NCBI RefSeq assembly: GCF_001644035.1
Contig: NZ_LUUG01000065.1
Location: forward strand, 16,669-80,668
Length of the DNA stretch: 64,000 bases
Direction of reading: 5' to 3'
From: Methylomonas methanica
Lineage (GTDB): Bacteria; Pseudomonadota; Gammaproteobacteria; Methylococcales; Methylomonadaceae
Shown here: piece by piece, positions 24,426 to 35,590 of the stretch
How the letters are laid out: every line of letters starts with the position of its first letter
Position numbering within the stretch: position 1 is the stretch's first letter
Position numbers and translations under genes: made by a program
The notes under the pieces: model-generated
What the model saw: the letters and a program-made list of their open reading frames with translations, nothing else
Database searches by the model: none
What the model was told of the DNA's origin: nothing

Positions 24426-24591
24426 TTGTTAGTGTGTTGCGCGGTAGATGAAGCTCTGCCGCGTAATATGCCAGTTAAAAGAAAATTGTATGGAACGGAG
24501 AATAGGCGCTAGTATTAAAGATGGCCAAATTAATCTTGAAGTGCGTTTCGGCTTATATGGCAACAGTATTTCGACAAATTAAAGGATCACC

Positions 24592-25005
24592 ATGTTTTAT
24601 TTGTTATTCACGCTTGTTGGTTTAATTTTCCTAATCTGGGCGCCGCTAAACGTGACGATAATGACCGGCTCCATAATCATTCTGATACCTACGGTCGTTC
24701 GCTTTAGTACAAAATTAATGACAGGACATGATATTTCCTTTGGCGAAGCCTTTAAAGCAGTTGTCCTTTCATTGTTTCTCCCCATCGTGGGACTACTTTG
24801 GTTGGTTTCGACGCTAGGCGGAGTTGGGGCTACTATTGAGTTTTCTGGCGTTGGATCACTCATCTTTCTGGTAGGTCTTTTTGCGGCCTATGCGCTGGGC
24901 TACAAGATAAGCCTTGGCCTAGAGTTCAAGCCTAGCATGGCAATAGCCGGACTATCGACATTGCTTTCTGGGGTTGGGTTACTGGTTATCCGCTCGTTTT
25001 TTTAG
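24592..25005 (+). CDS. Hypothetical four-helix membrane protein
   Basis: A 137-residue very hydrophobic protein with about four predicted membrane helices (residues 5-22, 25-42, 58-78, 88-105, with a last hydrophobic stretch at 115-135) and the polar loop STKLMTGHDISFGEAFKAV. I do not recognise a named family. AAAGGATCACC provides a ribosome binding site. No functional clue comes from the neighbours (dapD upstream, a convergent epimerase downstream). Confidence 0.65.
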   Translation: MFYLLFTLVGLIFLIWAPLNVTIMTGSIIILIPTVVRFSTKLMTGHDISFGEAFKAVVLSLFLPIVGLLWLVSTLGGVGATIEFSGVGSLIFLVGLFAAYALGYKISLGLEFKPSMAIAGLSTLLSGVGLLVIRSFF

Positions 25006-25034
25006 TTTACGCAGTCCTATACAGACACACCGTA

Positions 25035-25778
25035 TCAACAATTAGAATTTAGAAATGTGTCGGCAAGCTTCAATTTCAATCTCTCCGCCCGAATCGTAAA
25101 CACCATCACCAACTCTTCATCCTTTTGCAATGTCAGCGGCGTCGGCAGGCCGTCCGGGCCGGGTTGCTTACCGATAATCGGCTCGATGCAGACATACTCG
25201 GCTTTTTTATCGCTCCAAATACCAAATGCCAACGCCAGATCTTCCGACAATGGCGAAATCTCGCAAATCATGGCGACCGTGTAATCCGCTGTGCTCAACT
25301 TGGCCGGTGCCGTTAGCGATTTTGCGTGGTGTACCCTTAAGCTATCGTGCGGCAGTCCGGCGACCTCGATATGCGTATCCGCAATATCGATAATGCTGTC
25401 GGGAGAAATCGAAAAATAGGGATGAAAGCCGGGGCGAACCAGGGCGGTTTCCGACACCGCGCGAATGCGGGTGCTGACAGTCAGAGTTTTGCTGTTGAGT
25501 TCCGTCAGTTCCTGCCAATCGGTGATCACCTCGACGGTGCCCCAATTGACATCGGCCGGCGCGGTGAGGTTTTTTTGATGCGGCAGATCGCTGTCGCAAG
25601 GCGTTATGCGGTATTCGCCGTGTTTAATTGCAAAAGGCGGGGATAGTTCTTCAAAATTGGGAATGCACAGATACACGCCGCCGCGCGAGCCGCCGTCTGC
25701 TTTGTCGTGTAGGGGTTGGATAATATGAATGTCGTCTAACTGCCAGTTGATTAGGGTGCCCGTGTCGGTGAATTTCAT
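25035..25778 (-). CDS. Aldose 1-epimerase family protein
   Basis: A galactose-mutarotase-fold protein of about 247 residues. The catalytic histidine region is RPGFHPYFSIS and the catalytic glutamate is likely in VCIEPIIGKQPGP; GSRGGVYLCIPNFEE is the conserved N-terminal substrate loop. Such enzymes interconvert sugar anomers, some acting on hexose 6-phosphates. The ATG at 25778 (MKFTDTGTLINWQ) gives the usual length; the frame runs open to an ATG at 25862 without family similarity. It is convergent with the membrane protein at 24592. Confidence 0.82.
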   Translation of the reverse strand: MKFTDTGTLINWQLDDIHIIQPLHDKADGGSRGGVYLCIPNFEELSPPFAIKHGEYRITPCDSDLPHQKNLTAPADVNWGTVEVITDWQELTELNSKTLTVSTRIRAVSETALVRPGFHPYFSISPDSIIDIADTHIEVAGLPHDSLRVHHAKSLTAPAKLSTADYTVAMICEISPLSEDLALAFGIWSDKKAEYVCIEPIIGKQPGPDGLPTPLTLQKDEELVMVFTIRAERLKLKLADTFLNSNC

Positions 25779-26058
25779 TGGGGAAAATGTATCCTGTACT
25801 TTAATGGTTTTACGGTATGAGGTGGGACGAGCGCCGCTGCATGCTTTGCAAGCGAGCTGCATTAAGCGGATTTTCTCGGTAAAAAAATGCCATGGCGGGT
25901 ATTGTAAACAACGGGGCTGAGAAAATGGCGGATTTCGGCTTGCCGTGCCGATATTTCCGCAAAGCTATGCGCCCAATTGACTAAAGATTTTCGCCATTTG
26001 TCGGACTATCGACCATGAGAAAATCAATCCGTAACCTCGGTTTTTCCAGGTAGAAACG

Positions 26059-26496
26059 ATGCAAGCAATCGATATTTTTTCCTTGAAAAGTCACGCCGGC
26101 GAATATCAAGACTGGCCGTTGCAGACGCAGTTACTGATCAATAATCTCCCGAGTCCATGTTTTGTGCCCGGCTATCGGCTTCTACATCAATTTCAAATGC
26201 CAGCCCATGACTATCTCTTAATCTGCGATTGGGATTGCCCCTTTGAAGAAGCCACGGAGATAATCTTGCTGGATAGCCAGTTCAAGGTGTTGGCGGTGCG
26301 TTCGTTTGCTGTGCCCTACGGCTCTTTCTGGCTAGACGAGGTGTTGGTGCTGGACGAAGAAAATTTAAAACTTACGTTTTTTCAAGATGAGCATTGGCAA
26401 GTGACTATTACGCCGCATAACTTGCCTTGTTTGCACTTTTCAAGCAGAAGTTGGCTGCCAGCATTCAGAACGCGGATACAGTTGAAACGGCTTTAA
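26059..26496 (+). CDS. Hypothetical protein, 145 aa
   Basis: I do not recognise this family. It is a soluble protein rich in aromatic residues, with features such as YLLICDWDCPFEEATEIILLD and FAVPYGSFWLDEVLVLDEENL suggesting a beta-sandwich-like fold. No signal peptide or metal motif is evident. Codon use is like that of neighbouring genes and an AGGTAG element precedes the ATG, so the gene is probably real. Confidence 0.6.
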   Translation: MQAIDIFSLKSHAGEYQDWPLQTQLLINNLPSPCFVPGYRLLHQFQMPAHDYLLICDWDCPFEEATEIILLDSQFKVLAVRSFAVPYGSFWLDEVLVLDEENLKLTFFQDEHWQVTITPHNLPCLHFSSRSWLPAFRTRIQLKRL

Positions 26497-26864
26497 ATAT
26501 TTTGAGTCTCCGCTTGGCGTCTCTCACAGTGAGTGTTGCGTCGGCCATAAGGGGTTTTCGGATCCGACTGATGCATTTGGATATCGAGCTGGTAAGCTAG
26601 CGTTCGCGAATCAAAATACTGCGATGCCAAGCCGTCGAATCCGGGGCTGAAAATAATAGTGCGGAGGAACGTGGCGGTAGGCGAGGGCGCGTTAACGCAT
26701 GGCAAGGATGAGCGGCTATGCGTTACAATGTTGATATAAGTTTCAAGGAGGCAACACAGCATGAATGCGAACCCTTTCGATACGCTGCCTAAGCGCACTT
26801 GATTTAATTGCCGCCAGTTGCCGGCCCCGTTTTTCTCTTCAATCCTAACCTGCGAGCACACACC
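26497..26864 (+). other. Gene-poor spacer with a 13-codon mini-ORF
   Basis: This 368-base gap holds no convincing gene. Near its end a very good ribosome binding site (CAAGGAGGCAA) precedes ATG 26761, which opens a frame of only 13 codons (MNANPFDTLPKRT). It may be a leader peptide for the gene at 26865 or the N-terminal stump of a lost gene. Confidence 0.4.
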
Positions 26865-27110
26865 ATGCCAGAAAATATTTCCAATAATGCCCTAATCCTC
26901 GCCCTGCTATCCCTGAACGGCGAGATCGCTATCCAAAAAGATTATCTGGAATCCGGCGAGATTCCCGAAGACGAAGTGACCGACGAGGAAGAAGTGCTGG
27001 ACGATTTGGAGCAAGCCTTCATGGAATTTGTCGATGTTTACAAGGCGCGCGCCAAAGCCGATGACTCGTTGCCCAGCATCGAAGAATTGCTGGCCGGCGA
27101 AGAAGGCTAA
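26865..27110 (+). CDS. Small acidic hypothetical protein
   Basis: An 81-residue, strongly acidic, probably all-helical protein (NALILALLSLNGEIAIQKDY, then a run of Asp/Glu in EIPEDEVTDEEEVLDDLEQA and IEELLAGEEG). No family is recognised. It lies six bases before the ArsC-like gene and 345 bases before dapE in a tight same-strand series, so it is probably co-transcribed with them. ATG 26865 is the natural start; an upstream in-frame ATG encodes nothing similar. Confidence 0.65.
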   Translation: MPENISNNALILALLSLNGEIAIQKDYLESGEIPEDEVTDEEEVLDDLEQAFMEFVDVYKARAKADDSLPSIEELLAGEEG

Positions 27111-27116
27111 TAGTGC

Positions 27117-28582
<1,466 letters not shown>

Positions 28583-28943
28583 GAATCAGGTCCTTAAATA
28601 TCGGCGCTCCCTCGCTGTGGGAGCCAGACACCCCGCACTAGATTGGCTGGAAGATTGCGTCCTTTTGAATCAAGGTTCAGGATTTTGCTCTTCCTCCGAG
28701 TCTTCATGCTCCTCACATCACGGTCGCTAATGCTTTGCCCAAATTGGCGGAAAGTGGCCGAAACACCGACATCGTCCCGCAGAAAATTGGGGCCCATCCT
28801 CAATCGCTGCTCGCGTCTGTTTTGACGCCGAAATTTCGCCGGATACGAATCGTAACGGCCACGCTATACTCTTAAGGATAAATTTAGGTGTTAGTTCGGC
28901 CGACAGTTTGCTAAGGAATATTCCAATATCAACAGGGGAAAGC
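28583..28943 (+). other. Intergenic spacer
   Basis: The 361 bases hold a small hairpin at 28606-28624 (GCTCCC, loop, GGGAGC) that could end the dapE transcript. After it comes AT-balanced sequence that should contain the promoter of the CHASE gene. No gene is visible. Confidence 0.4.
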
Positions 28944-31265
28944 ATGATTAGTAGCCCTGCTCAACAAAAATTATTGGCGCGTTACCGGCATTATTATCCG
29001 GCTCTCCTGATGTTGTTGGTTTCGCTGTCGGCCTTGTTTCTGGCTTGGCAAGATCTAAACTGGCGTTATCAGCAGCGCTTGCAGGAATATTTCGATTTCG
29101 AAACCCAGCGCCTTACCAGCGACATCAGCAAACGTATGGCTTTGCACGGCCAAACGCTCCGCAGTGCCGCCGGTTTATTTGCCGCTAGCCAAGAAGTGAC
29201 TCGAGAGGATTGGCGCGCTTTTATCGAAATGTTGGAGTTGGATCGCAGCCATCCAGGGGTGCAAGGTGTGGGCTATGCGGTCCGGATTCCCGCCGGGCAG
29301 CTCGAACAACATATTGCTGATATTCGCCGGCAGGGTTTTCCCGACTATGTAGTCAATCCGTTAGAGCCGCGTGCCGAGTATTCCAGCATCATCTATTTGG
29401 AGCCGTTCAGCGGCCGCAATCTCCGCGCCTTTGGTTACGATATGTACTCCGAACCGATTCGACGCAGGGCGATGGAGCGCTCGCGAGACCACGGTGAGTT
29501 GGCCTACACCGGTAAAGTGGTTCTAATCCAGGAAACCAATGCTGATTTACAAGCCGGAATGTTGGCGTATTTTCCGGTGTATCGCAACGGCAGTATCCCG
29601 CAAACCACTGAACAGCGCCGCTCGGCTTTGCTGGGCTGGGTGTATATTCCGTACCGCATGAACGATTTGCTGAAAGCCATCCTGGGACAGGACTTATTGG
29701 CCTTGCGCCTGGAGATTTTCGATCAGGACGATCTCAGCGCCGATGGCCTGCTCTACGATAGTCAGACCAGCTTGGTGCCGGCAGCGTTTAGAACCCAAGC
29801 GACTGCCATGACTCGCCGTCAACGCCTGGATTTGGGCGGGCATTTTTGGACATTGCGTTACAGTGCAATGCCGGCGTTCAGCAAGACCGCCAAATTCGAA
29901 CCGCCCTGGGTTGAAGTGCTGGTGTTGGTGTTGATCAGTTTTTTGCTGTTTTTTATCACTTGGGCTTACATCAATGCACGCAGAAATGCGGCGATTGCCC
30001 AGCAATTGACCGAGTCGCTGCGGCAAAGTGAAAGTCGGTTTCGCAGTTTGTTCGAAAACTCGCCGGTGGCTTATCTGGCCGTAGATAGACACGGCAGTTT
30101 ATTGGACGTGAATCCGCAATTGTGCGCGCTGCTGGACTATGGCAGAGATGAACTGATAGGCCGAAAACTGTTTGAATTTATTTCGCCGGAAACGGGGCAG
30201 GATTTTCAGCTAAAGCTGCAACTGCTCAATCATTACGGTTTGCTGGAATGCGAATTGTCGCTGGTCACAAAATTAGGTCACATGCTGACCGTGATTCTCG
30301 ACGGCCGCTTGCAGGGCGATAAAGCCCGTCCGGCGGTTATTCATTGCATTTTGACCAATATTACCGAACGCAAGCGCGCCGAGGATAAGCTGCAATTGGC
30401 GGCCAGGGTGTTTAGCGATGCGCATGAAGGCATCACCATCACCGATGCGTCCGGCAATATTATCGATGCCAACCCGACCTTTTGCGCGATAACCGGCTAT
30501 ACCCGCGATGAAGTGATAGGCCGCAACCATAGTATTTTGCAATCGGGAAAACATGATGCGGAATTTTATAAAGACTTGTGGCAAACCCTGCAAACCGAGG
30601 GTTGCTGGCAAGGCGAAATCTGGAATCGCAAAAAAAGCGGTGAGCTGTATGTGGAACTGCTGACGATTTCAGCGATGCGCAATCGTACCGGCGAAATCAT
30701 GAACTATGTCGGCCTGTTTTCAGACATTACCCAATCCAAGCTCCAGCAACAGGAATTGGAGCGCATGGCGCATCACGATCCGTTGACGCAATTGCCCAAT
30801 CGTATCTTGTTCAACGATAGATTTCGCCAGGCCTTGGCGCGCTGCAAACGCGATAATACGCTGTTGGGCGTGGTGTATATGGACCTGGACGGTTTCAAAC
30901 AGGTCAACGACCAGTTCGGCCATGAGGCCGGCGATATATTGCTGATCGAGGTGGCTAGCCGGATAAAGGCCAATCTGCGTGAGGATGACACGGTATGCCG
31001 ATTGGGCGGTGACGAATTTGCTTTATTGATGGGGGGGCTCGAATCCAAAGCGCAGTGCGAACAGGCTTTACAGCGTGTTCATCAGGCGATTTCCCAGCCC
31101 TACTATGTCGGCGGGCAAACTGCGGTGATTGGCGTGAGTAGCGGTATCACCTTATGCCCGCTGGATATGGGTACGCCGGATTGTTTACTCAGTCACGCCG
31201 ATCAGGCCATGTATCTTGCCAAACAGCATGGCCGCGACTGCTATGAATTTTTTGAGCTCGGTTGA
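28944..31265 (+). CDS. CHASE-PAS-PAS-GGDEF diguanylate cyclase
   Basis: A 773-residue membrane sensor. A first helix (about 15-37) is followed by a periplasmic CHASE domain ([50 protein letters not shown]) and a second helix (about 325-345). Two PAS domains then lead to a GGDEF domain with an intact signature ([12 protein letters not shown]) and an REDD inhibitory site. It should synthesise c-di-GMP in response to a small periplasmic ligand, nature unknown. ATG 28944 follows AGGGGAAAGC. The PAS-GGDEF portion is a paralogue of the proteins at 1-1872 and 15265-17460. Confidence 0.93.
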   Translation: MISSPAQQKLLARYRHYYPALLMLLVSLSALFLAWQDLNWRYQQRLQEYFDFETQRLTSDISKRMALHGQTLRSAAGLFAASQEVTREDWRAFIEMLELDRSHPGVQGVGYAVRIPAGQLEQHIADIRRQGFPDYVVNPLEPRAEYSSIIYLEPFSGRNLRAFGYDMYSEPIRRRAMERSRDHGELAYTGKVVLIQETNADLQAGMLAYFPVYRNGSIPQTTEQRRSALLGWVYIPYRMNDLLKAILGQDLLALRLEIFDQDDLSADGLLYDSQTSLVPAAFRTQATAMTRRQRLDLGGHFWTLRYSAMPAFSKTAKFEPPWVEVLVLVLISFLLFFITWAYINARRNAAIAQQLTESLRQSESRFRSLFENSPVAYLAVDRHGSLLDVNPQLCALLDYGRDELIGRKLFEFISPETGQDFQLKLQLLNHYGLLECELSLVTKLGHMLTVILDGRLQGDKARPAVIHCILTNITERKRAEDKLQLAARVFSDAHEGITITDASGNIIDANPTFCAITGYTRDEVIGRNHSILQSGKHDAEFYKDLWQTLQTEGCWQGEIWNRKKSGELYVELLTISAMRNRTGEIMNYVGLFSDITQSKLQQQELERMAHHDPLTQLPNRILFNDRFRQALARCKRDNTLLGVVYMDLDGFKQVNDQFGHEAGDILLIEVASRIKANLREDDTVCRLGGDEFALLMGGLESKAQCEQALQRVHQAISQPYYVGGQTAVIGVSSGITLCPLDMGTPDCLLSHADQAMYLAKQHGRDCYEFFELG

Positions 31266-31315
31266 GTCCGCTCTGTAAGTATTTAATTTTTTCAACTAAA
31301 CAAGAGGATATTGCT

Positions 31316-32050
31316 ATGCGTTGCCACCAAGTCGACTATCAAATTATCGGCCATGACATTCAAATGGTCGAAGTTGAACTCGATCCCAAGGAAACGGTGA
31401 TTGCCGAAGCGGGGGCGATGACCTATCTTGAGCAGGATATCGACTTCGAAGCCAAGATGGGCGACGGTTCCGGTGGGGTGATGGATAAGCTGTTTGGTCT
31501 TGGCAAGCGTATGTTGACCGGCGAATCGGTGTTTCTGACCCATTTCACCAACAGCGGCGTTCAAAAGCGGCGCGTGGCTTTTGCCGCGCCGTTTCCCGGC
31601 TCGATTGCGGCTTTGAATTTGGCCGAACTGGGCGAGGAAGTGATTTGTCAAAAATCGGCGTTTTTGGCGGCGGCATTCGGCACTCAAGTTGACATTGCCT
31701 TCAACAAACGCCTGGGTAGCGGCTTTTTCGGCGGTGAAGGCTTTATTCTGCAACGGCTGCGGGGTGACGGTATGGCGTTTATTCACGCCGGCGGCACGGT
31801 GATTCGCAAGGAATTGCGCAACGAAACCTTGCGTTTGGATACCGGTTGTTTGGTGGCGTTTAGCGGCGACATCGATTACAACATCGGCATGAGCGGAGGC
31901 TTGAAAAGCATGCTGTTCGGAGGTGAAGGCTTATTTCTAGCGACGCTAAAAGGTACGGGTTCGGTGTGGATCCAGAGCATGCCGTTTTCGCGCTTGGCGG
32001 AGCGGGTGTTGAGCCAATACAAGCCGCCCATCGGTCAAGATAGCCAGTAG
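31316..32050 (+). CDS. TIGR00266/AIM24 family protein
   Basis: A 244-residue protein of the AIM24/TIGR00266 family, a trimeric beta-roll of unknown role. Characteristic stretches: [63 protein letters not shown] and [31 protein letters not shown] precedes ATG 31316. It is convergent with radC, ten bases apart. Confidence 0.92.
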   Translation: MRCHQVDYQIIGHDIQMVEVELDPKETVIAEAGAMTYLEQDIDFEAKMGDGSGGVMDKLFGLGKRMLTGESVFLTHFTNSGVQKRRVAFAAPFPGSIAALNLAELGEEVICQKSAFLAAAFGTQVDIAFNKRLGSGFFGGEGFILQRLRGDGMAFIHAGGTVIRKELRNETLRLDTGCLVAFSGDIDYNIGMSGGLKSMLFGGEGLFLATLKGTGSVWIQSMPFSRLAERVLSQYKPPIGQDSQ

Positions 32051-32060
32051 CGGTTAAACA

Positions 32061-32735
32061 CTAAAGCAAGCCGTGTTCGGCGAACGAAAAAGGCTGGCCG
32101 TCGCCGACGATGAAATGATCCAACACGCGAATATCGAACAGGGCTAGGGCCTGTTTCAGTTTGTCGGTGATTTGTCTATCCGCTTGGCTGGGTTCATTGA
32201 TGCCGGAAGGGTGGTTATGCGCGAAAATCACGGCGGCTGCGTGGTGAAACAAGGCCCGTTTCGCTACCTCGCGCGGATAGACGCTGGCGCCGTCGATGGT
32301 CCCTCTGAATAATTCTTCCCATTGAATCACCCGGTGCTGATTGTCCAGAAACAGGCAGGCGAATACTTCGAAACTATAGCTGCGTAATTGGGCGCTGAGA
32401 TAAGCGCGGGTGATGTCCGGGCTGGTCAAGGCGTTGCCGCGTTGCAGGATCTCGGCGAAATGGCGGCGGGCCATTTCCAGCACCGCTTGCAACTGGGCGT
32501 ATTTCGCATCACCCAAACCGTTACTCTGGCAAAAGCGCTGTTGATCGGCGCCGAGCAATGCCTGTAAGGAACCGTATTCTCTCAACAAGTCTCGGGCCAT
32601 ATCCACCGCCGATTTGCCGGGCGTGCCGGTACGCAGAAAAATCGCCAGTAGTTCGGCGTCGGTCAGTGCGGTAGCGCCGCGTTGCAACAGTTTTTCGCGG
32701 GGACGTTCATCCGCAGGCCAGTTCTTTATGCTCAT
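32061..32735 (-). CDS. radC: RadC family JAB/MPN-domain protein
   Basis: A 224-residue RadC homologue with the N-terminal UPF0758 region ([37 protein letters not shown], shown here in part only by its ends PREKLL and TGTPGKSA), a helix-hairpin-helix around [13 protein letters not shown], and a JAMM metal motif IFAHNHPSG followed by S-x-x-D. Despite its name a direct DNA repair role is unproven. Two ATGs stand in tandem (32738 and 32735). Confidence 0.93.
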   Translation of the reverse strand: MSIKNWPADERPREKLLQRGATALTDAELLAIFLRTGTPGKSAVDMARDLLREYGSLQALLGADQQRFCQSNGLGDAKYAQLQAVLEMARRHFAEILQRGNALTSPDITRAYLSAQLRSYSFEVFACLFLDNQHRVIQWEELFRGTIDGASVYPREVAKRALFHHAAAVIFAHNHPSGINEPSQADRQITDKLKQALALFDIRVLDHFIVGDGQPFSFAEHGLL

Positions 32736-32738
32736 CAA

Positions 32739-33651
32739 CTCCTCCGGGCCGTTAATTGTTGATTTTAAGCATAGAAGAACTGCTCAGAGTTTGCCATAAG
32801 GCGAAATCTAAAGGTTTAAAGGCTATTTGCAGAATGAGGTTGGATTTATGGCCGACAGTCTTGATCGTTGAATTTGATCAACTGGTTGGAATTTGACTTT
32901 CGGATATCTCTTGGCTTGGTTGATTAGAGATTGATCGTCTTGTTACGGCCGATTCTGTTGAAAAAATCGGTTTTCAGTCAATTTAGGCCAATTTTGACAG
33001 CGTTATAATTCTTAACCTATTGTTTTTAATGACTAATAATTTTTATAAAAAGAGCATTTTTGCAAAACTGCCCTTTTTCAACACAATCGGCCAAAAGCTG
33101 TCTCCGATCAAGCAATTTCAATGGCATCTAAGGCTTCGTTTACCGCCATATGATAGTCAGCGCATAAGCGATAGCGTCATGCATCGAGAGGCTTACCCAT
33201 GGCGGCGGATGACGCTACGCTTTTTTTCCCTACGGCCCTGTCGGGTTACGCTACCTGACTGACAATGAGTTTCTTGGATAAGCTCAAGTTATGACTAAAA
33301 GGGTAATTGCTAACCTGGGAAAAAATGGAATTTAACTTGGATATAACCCCAGTTATCCAGTTAAATTAAACTATGTTATTTATATTATTAGATAGTGTCG
33401 GTTCTTTGCTAAATAACACAGTTTAATAAAAAGTTATTCTGTTGGTAACAATGCTCCCTTATTTTTTCCCGTTAATTTAACGCCGAATAGCTATTAAGAT
33501 ATTGTTTTAATAAATTATTTTATCTGCTCTAGTAAGTAATCTGATAGCAATTTTTATTGATTTTTAATTGGCGCGTTTAATGCTTGAAACGCGACAGGAT
33601 TAAAAATAATCTTACAAAATAACAATTTTGACTTAATAGCAAGGATAACGC
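32739..33651 (+). other. AT-rich 0.9-kb spacer with repeat fragments
   Basis: No convincing gene. At 32868-32881 there is TTGA-N6-TCAA (FNR-like). Around 33170-33265 is a repeat-like GGCGGATGACGCTACGC...GGGTTACGCTACC segment of the type scattered as small repeats in this genome group. From 33300 onward the sequence becomes strongly AT-rich and leads to the PEP-CTERM gene's ribosome binding site. This composition suggests a regulatory or horizontally acquired region. Confidence 0.45.
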
Positions 33652-34476
33652 ATGAATCATTCTAAATACTCCTTTACTAAACTATTGGCAGCGTTATCGC
33701 TTGCGCCTATAGGTTTCATCACGCCGTTATCAGCGCATGCCACGGTATTGCAAGCCAGTAGTGGTGGAACCTTTACCTTTAACCTGGACAGTGCCGCTCT
33801 AGGAAACTATGCATTTGGCAGTGTTTTAGGCACTAACAACTACTACATATCATCATTTTCCAATACCGCAGCGTCTGATCCCACAGTAGTCTCAGCTGCT
33901 GCTTTCTCTTCCACTATCGGTGCAACTCCAATTTCAGCGACTGATTTGGTTCATGACCTTACCCCGGTCGGCACTAATCCAGTCGGTCAGCTTGCCGGAC
34001 GGCATGTCCAAGCAACCACGGCAGGTTTTAGCATAGATTCAAGCACGCTGGCTGGGGTTGCCGGTGAAAAGCTGGGTATGACCGGTATGCAAGGTTTTTA
34101 TATTCCGAACTTTAATGGCAGCCCAAGCAAAATGTATACTGGCGATTTTTCGCTTCAGTTTGATTCTACCCGAACCAGCAATGGCAGATCAGGGTGGTAC
34201 TTGAATAATAACGCTGGTTTTACTCTGGCTACCTATGATTTAGCAAATTTAAATGCAACCGTTAGTGATGCAAATAATTGGCTATTAACTGGCGACCTGT
34301 TGGTGGCCCCAAGCTTAGCAAACATGCTGGCAGGGCCCGCTTATACTGACGTGGGTGGTTTTCGGTTAGGGGTTGGTTCGTACAGCGTATCGTCTGTTCC
34401 AGTGCCCAGCGCAGTTTGGCTCTTCGGTAGTACAATTGCCGGTTTTATTGGAATTAAACGTCGTAAATCTGCGTAG
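33652..34476 (+). CDS. Secreted protein with PEP-CTERM-like (VPxP-x-VWLFG) sorting tail
   Basis: A 274-residue exported protein. The Sec signal covers about residues 1-32 (ending SAHA). The body is Ser/Thr/Asn-rich, low in Cys and probably beta-structured. The tail SSVPVPSAVWLFGSTIAGFI followed by GIKRRKSA is the variant PEP-CTERM sorting signal (VPxP, hydrophobic helix, basic end) processed by exosortase in EPS-producing bacteria. The biological role of the body is unknown; no exosortase gene is in the window. Base composition is more AT-rich than the housekeeping genes. AAGGATAACGC provides the ribosome binding site. Confidence 0.85.
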   Translation: MNHSKYSFTKLLAALSLAPIGFITPLSAHATVLQASSGGTFTFNLDSAALGNYAFGSVLGTNNYYISSFSNTAASDPTVVSAAAFSSTIGATPISATDLVHDLTPVGTNPVGQLAGRHVQATTAGFSIDSSTLAGVAGEKLGMTGMQGFYIPNFNGSPSKMYTGDFSLQFDSTRTSNGRSGWYLNNNAGFTLATYDLANLNATVSDANNWLLTGDLLVAPSLANMLAGPAYTDVGGFRLGVGSYSVSSVPVPSAVWLFGSTIAGFIGIKRRKSA

Positions 34477-34755
34477 TTTCTAGATCTCTTTAAAGAGAGA
34501 TTGGCCAAGGATGGCTTCCACACCACATTCCTGCTGACTATCCCTTCCCATTCGATTAGCCTTGACCATTCAAGGCCTAACGATTATCCCTTTTTATCCA
34601 GATAGAAAGGAAATTTCAAGCTCGAAAATCCCTTCAAAAAATTGGAGAGAATCTACTTGAAGCGGTAGTTTGATTACCATATTGCCCCTAAACATGAAAA
34701 ATCAGCAATAACTGGTTACTTGAAAATTCGTTCGATCACTAGGGCTGTTGCCGTT

Positions 34756-35001
34756 TTACATGGGCAACCATATAAAAGCGCAAGCCAAAGCGATGACGCT
34801 TTCAAAATTGCGTTTCAGTTTGTCATACCGCGTCGCGATGGCTCTGAAATGTTTCAGCCTTGCAAACACATTTTCAACCAGGTGGCGATACTTGTAGAGG
34901 CACCAATCCACAGCATCGTTGCCAATGGTCGAATTCTGCTTTCTTGGAATGATTGGCTCAGCACCTTTCTCTCGAATTTGAATCCGTAAGGGTTGGTGGC
35001 C
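34756..35001 (-). pseudogene. C-terminal fragment of IS5-type transposase
   Basis: On the minus strand an open stretch encodes about 81 residues, including DWCLYKYRHLVENVFARLKH and FRAIATRYDKLKRNF, and ends ACAFIWLPM-stop. This is the C-terminal part of a DDE transposase of the IS5 type, with the final catalytic Glu in LVEN. A stop lies just upstream at 35002 and the remaining sequence to about 35160 is not readable as the rest of the protein. It is an old insertion remnant, unrelated in sequence to the intact element at 35591. Confidence 0.75.
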
Positions 35002-35590
35002 TCAACCTATCGGCCAAAAGCGGACCGCTGTGCTTCGGCCCCAGTGACCGCAGTGGAATGGATAGCCGCCTATGGTGTTTATGATTGCACGACCGGGGCA
35101 GGTTTTTGCGTAGCCTCGATGTAGCGTTAGCGGAATCGAGGTTGTCGACTAACATCGGCAATTTTTAAGGATGTTGGCCTTCGAATGCTCGATTCCATGG
35201 AGGCTACTTGCTTTTTTCAGGATGTCTATTACGACCTCCATATCACGAATCATGGTTAGAACAGCAGTAGACCGAACACAGCAAACACCGTCAGGTGCAC
35301 GTATCCTTGAATCAGTGACGTGCGCTGCCCATTGAAAGTCAGCACGCTCAAGGCTGCGGTGATGATGAAAAGCACGATTTCTGCGTTGGTGATTCCCATA
35401 ATCACCTGTTTCCCGGTGATCAAACCAATGACCAGAACCGCCGGAACAGTTAGGCCAACGGTGGACACGAAGGCGCCTAGACAGAGATTGATGGCCCGCT
35501 GCATTTCATCGTTCATGGCCGCCTTGACAGCTGTGATCGACTCTGGCGTAAATACAATGATGGCTATGAAAACCCCACCCACGGCGATAG

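Noticed and set aside
32868..32881. Second FNR-like site TTGA-N6-TCAA
   Set aside because: It lies 770 bases before the nearest downstream gene and on the wrong side of radC; the region is AT-rich, so chance occurrence is likely.
33020..33262. 80-codon frame in the spacer before the PEP-CTERM gene
   Set aside because: No ribosome binding site or family resemblance; its second half reads through a repeat-type sequence.
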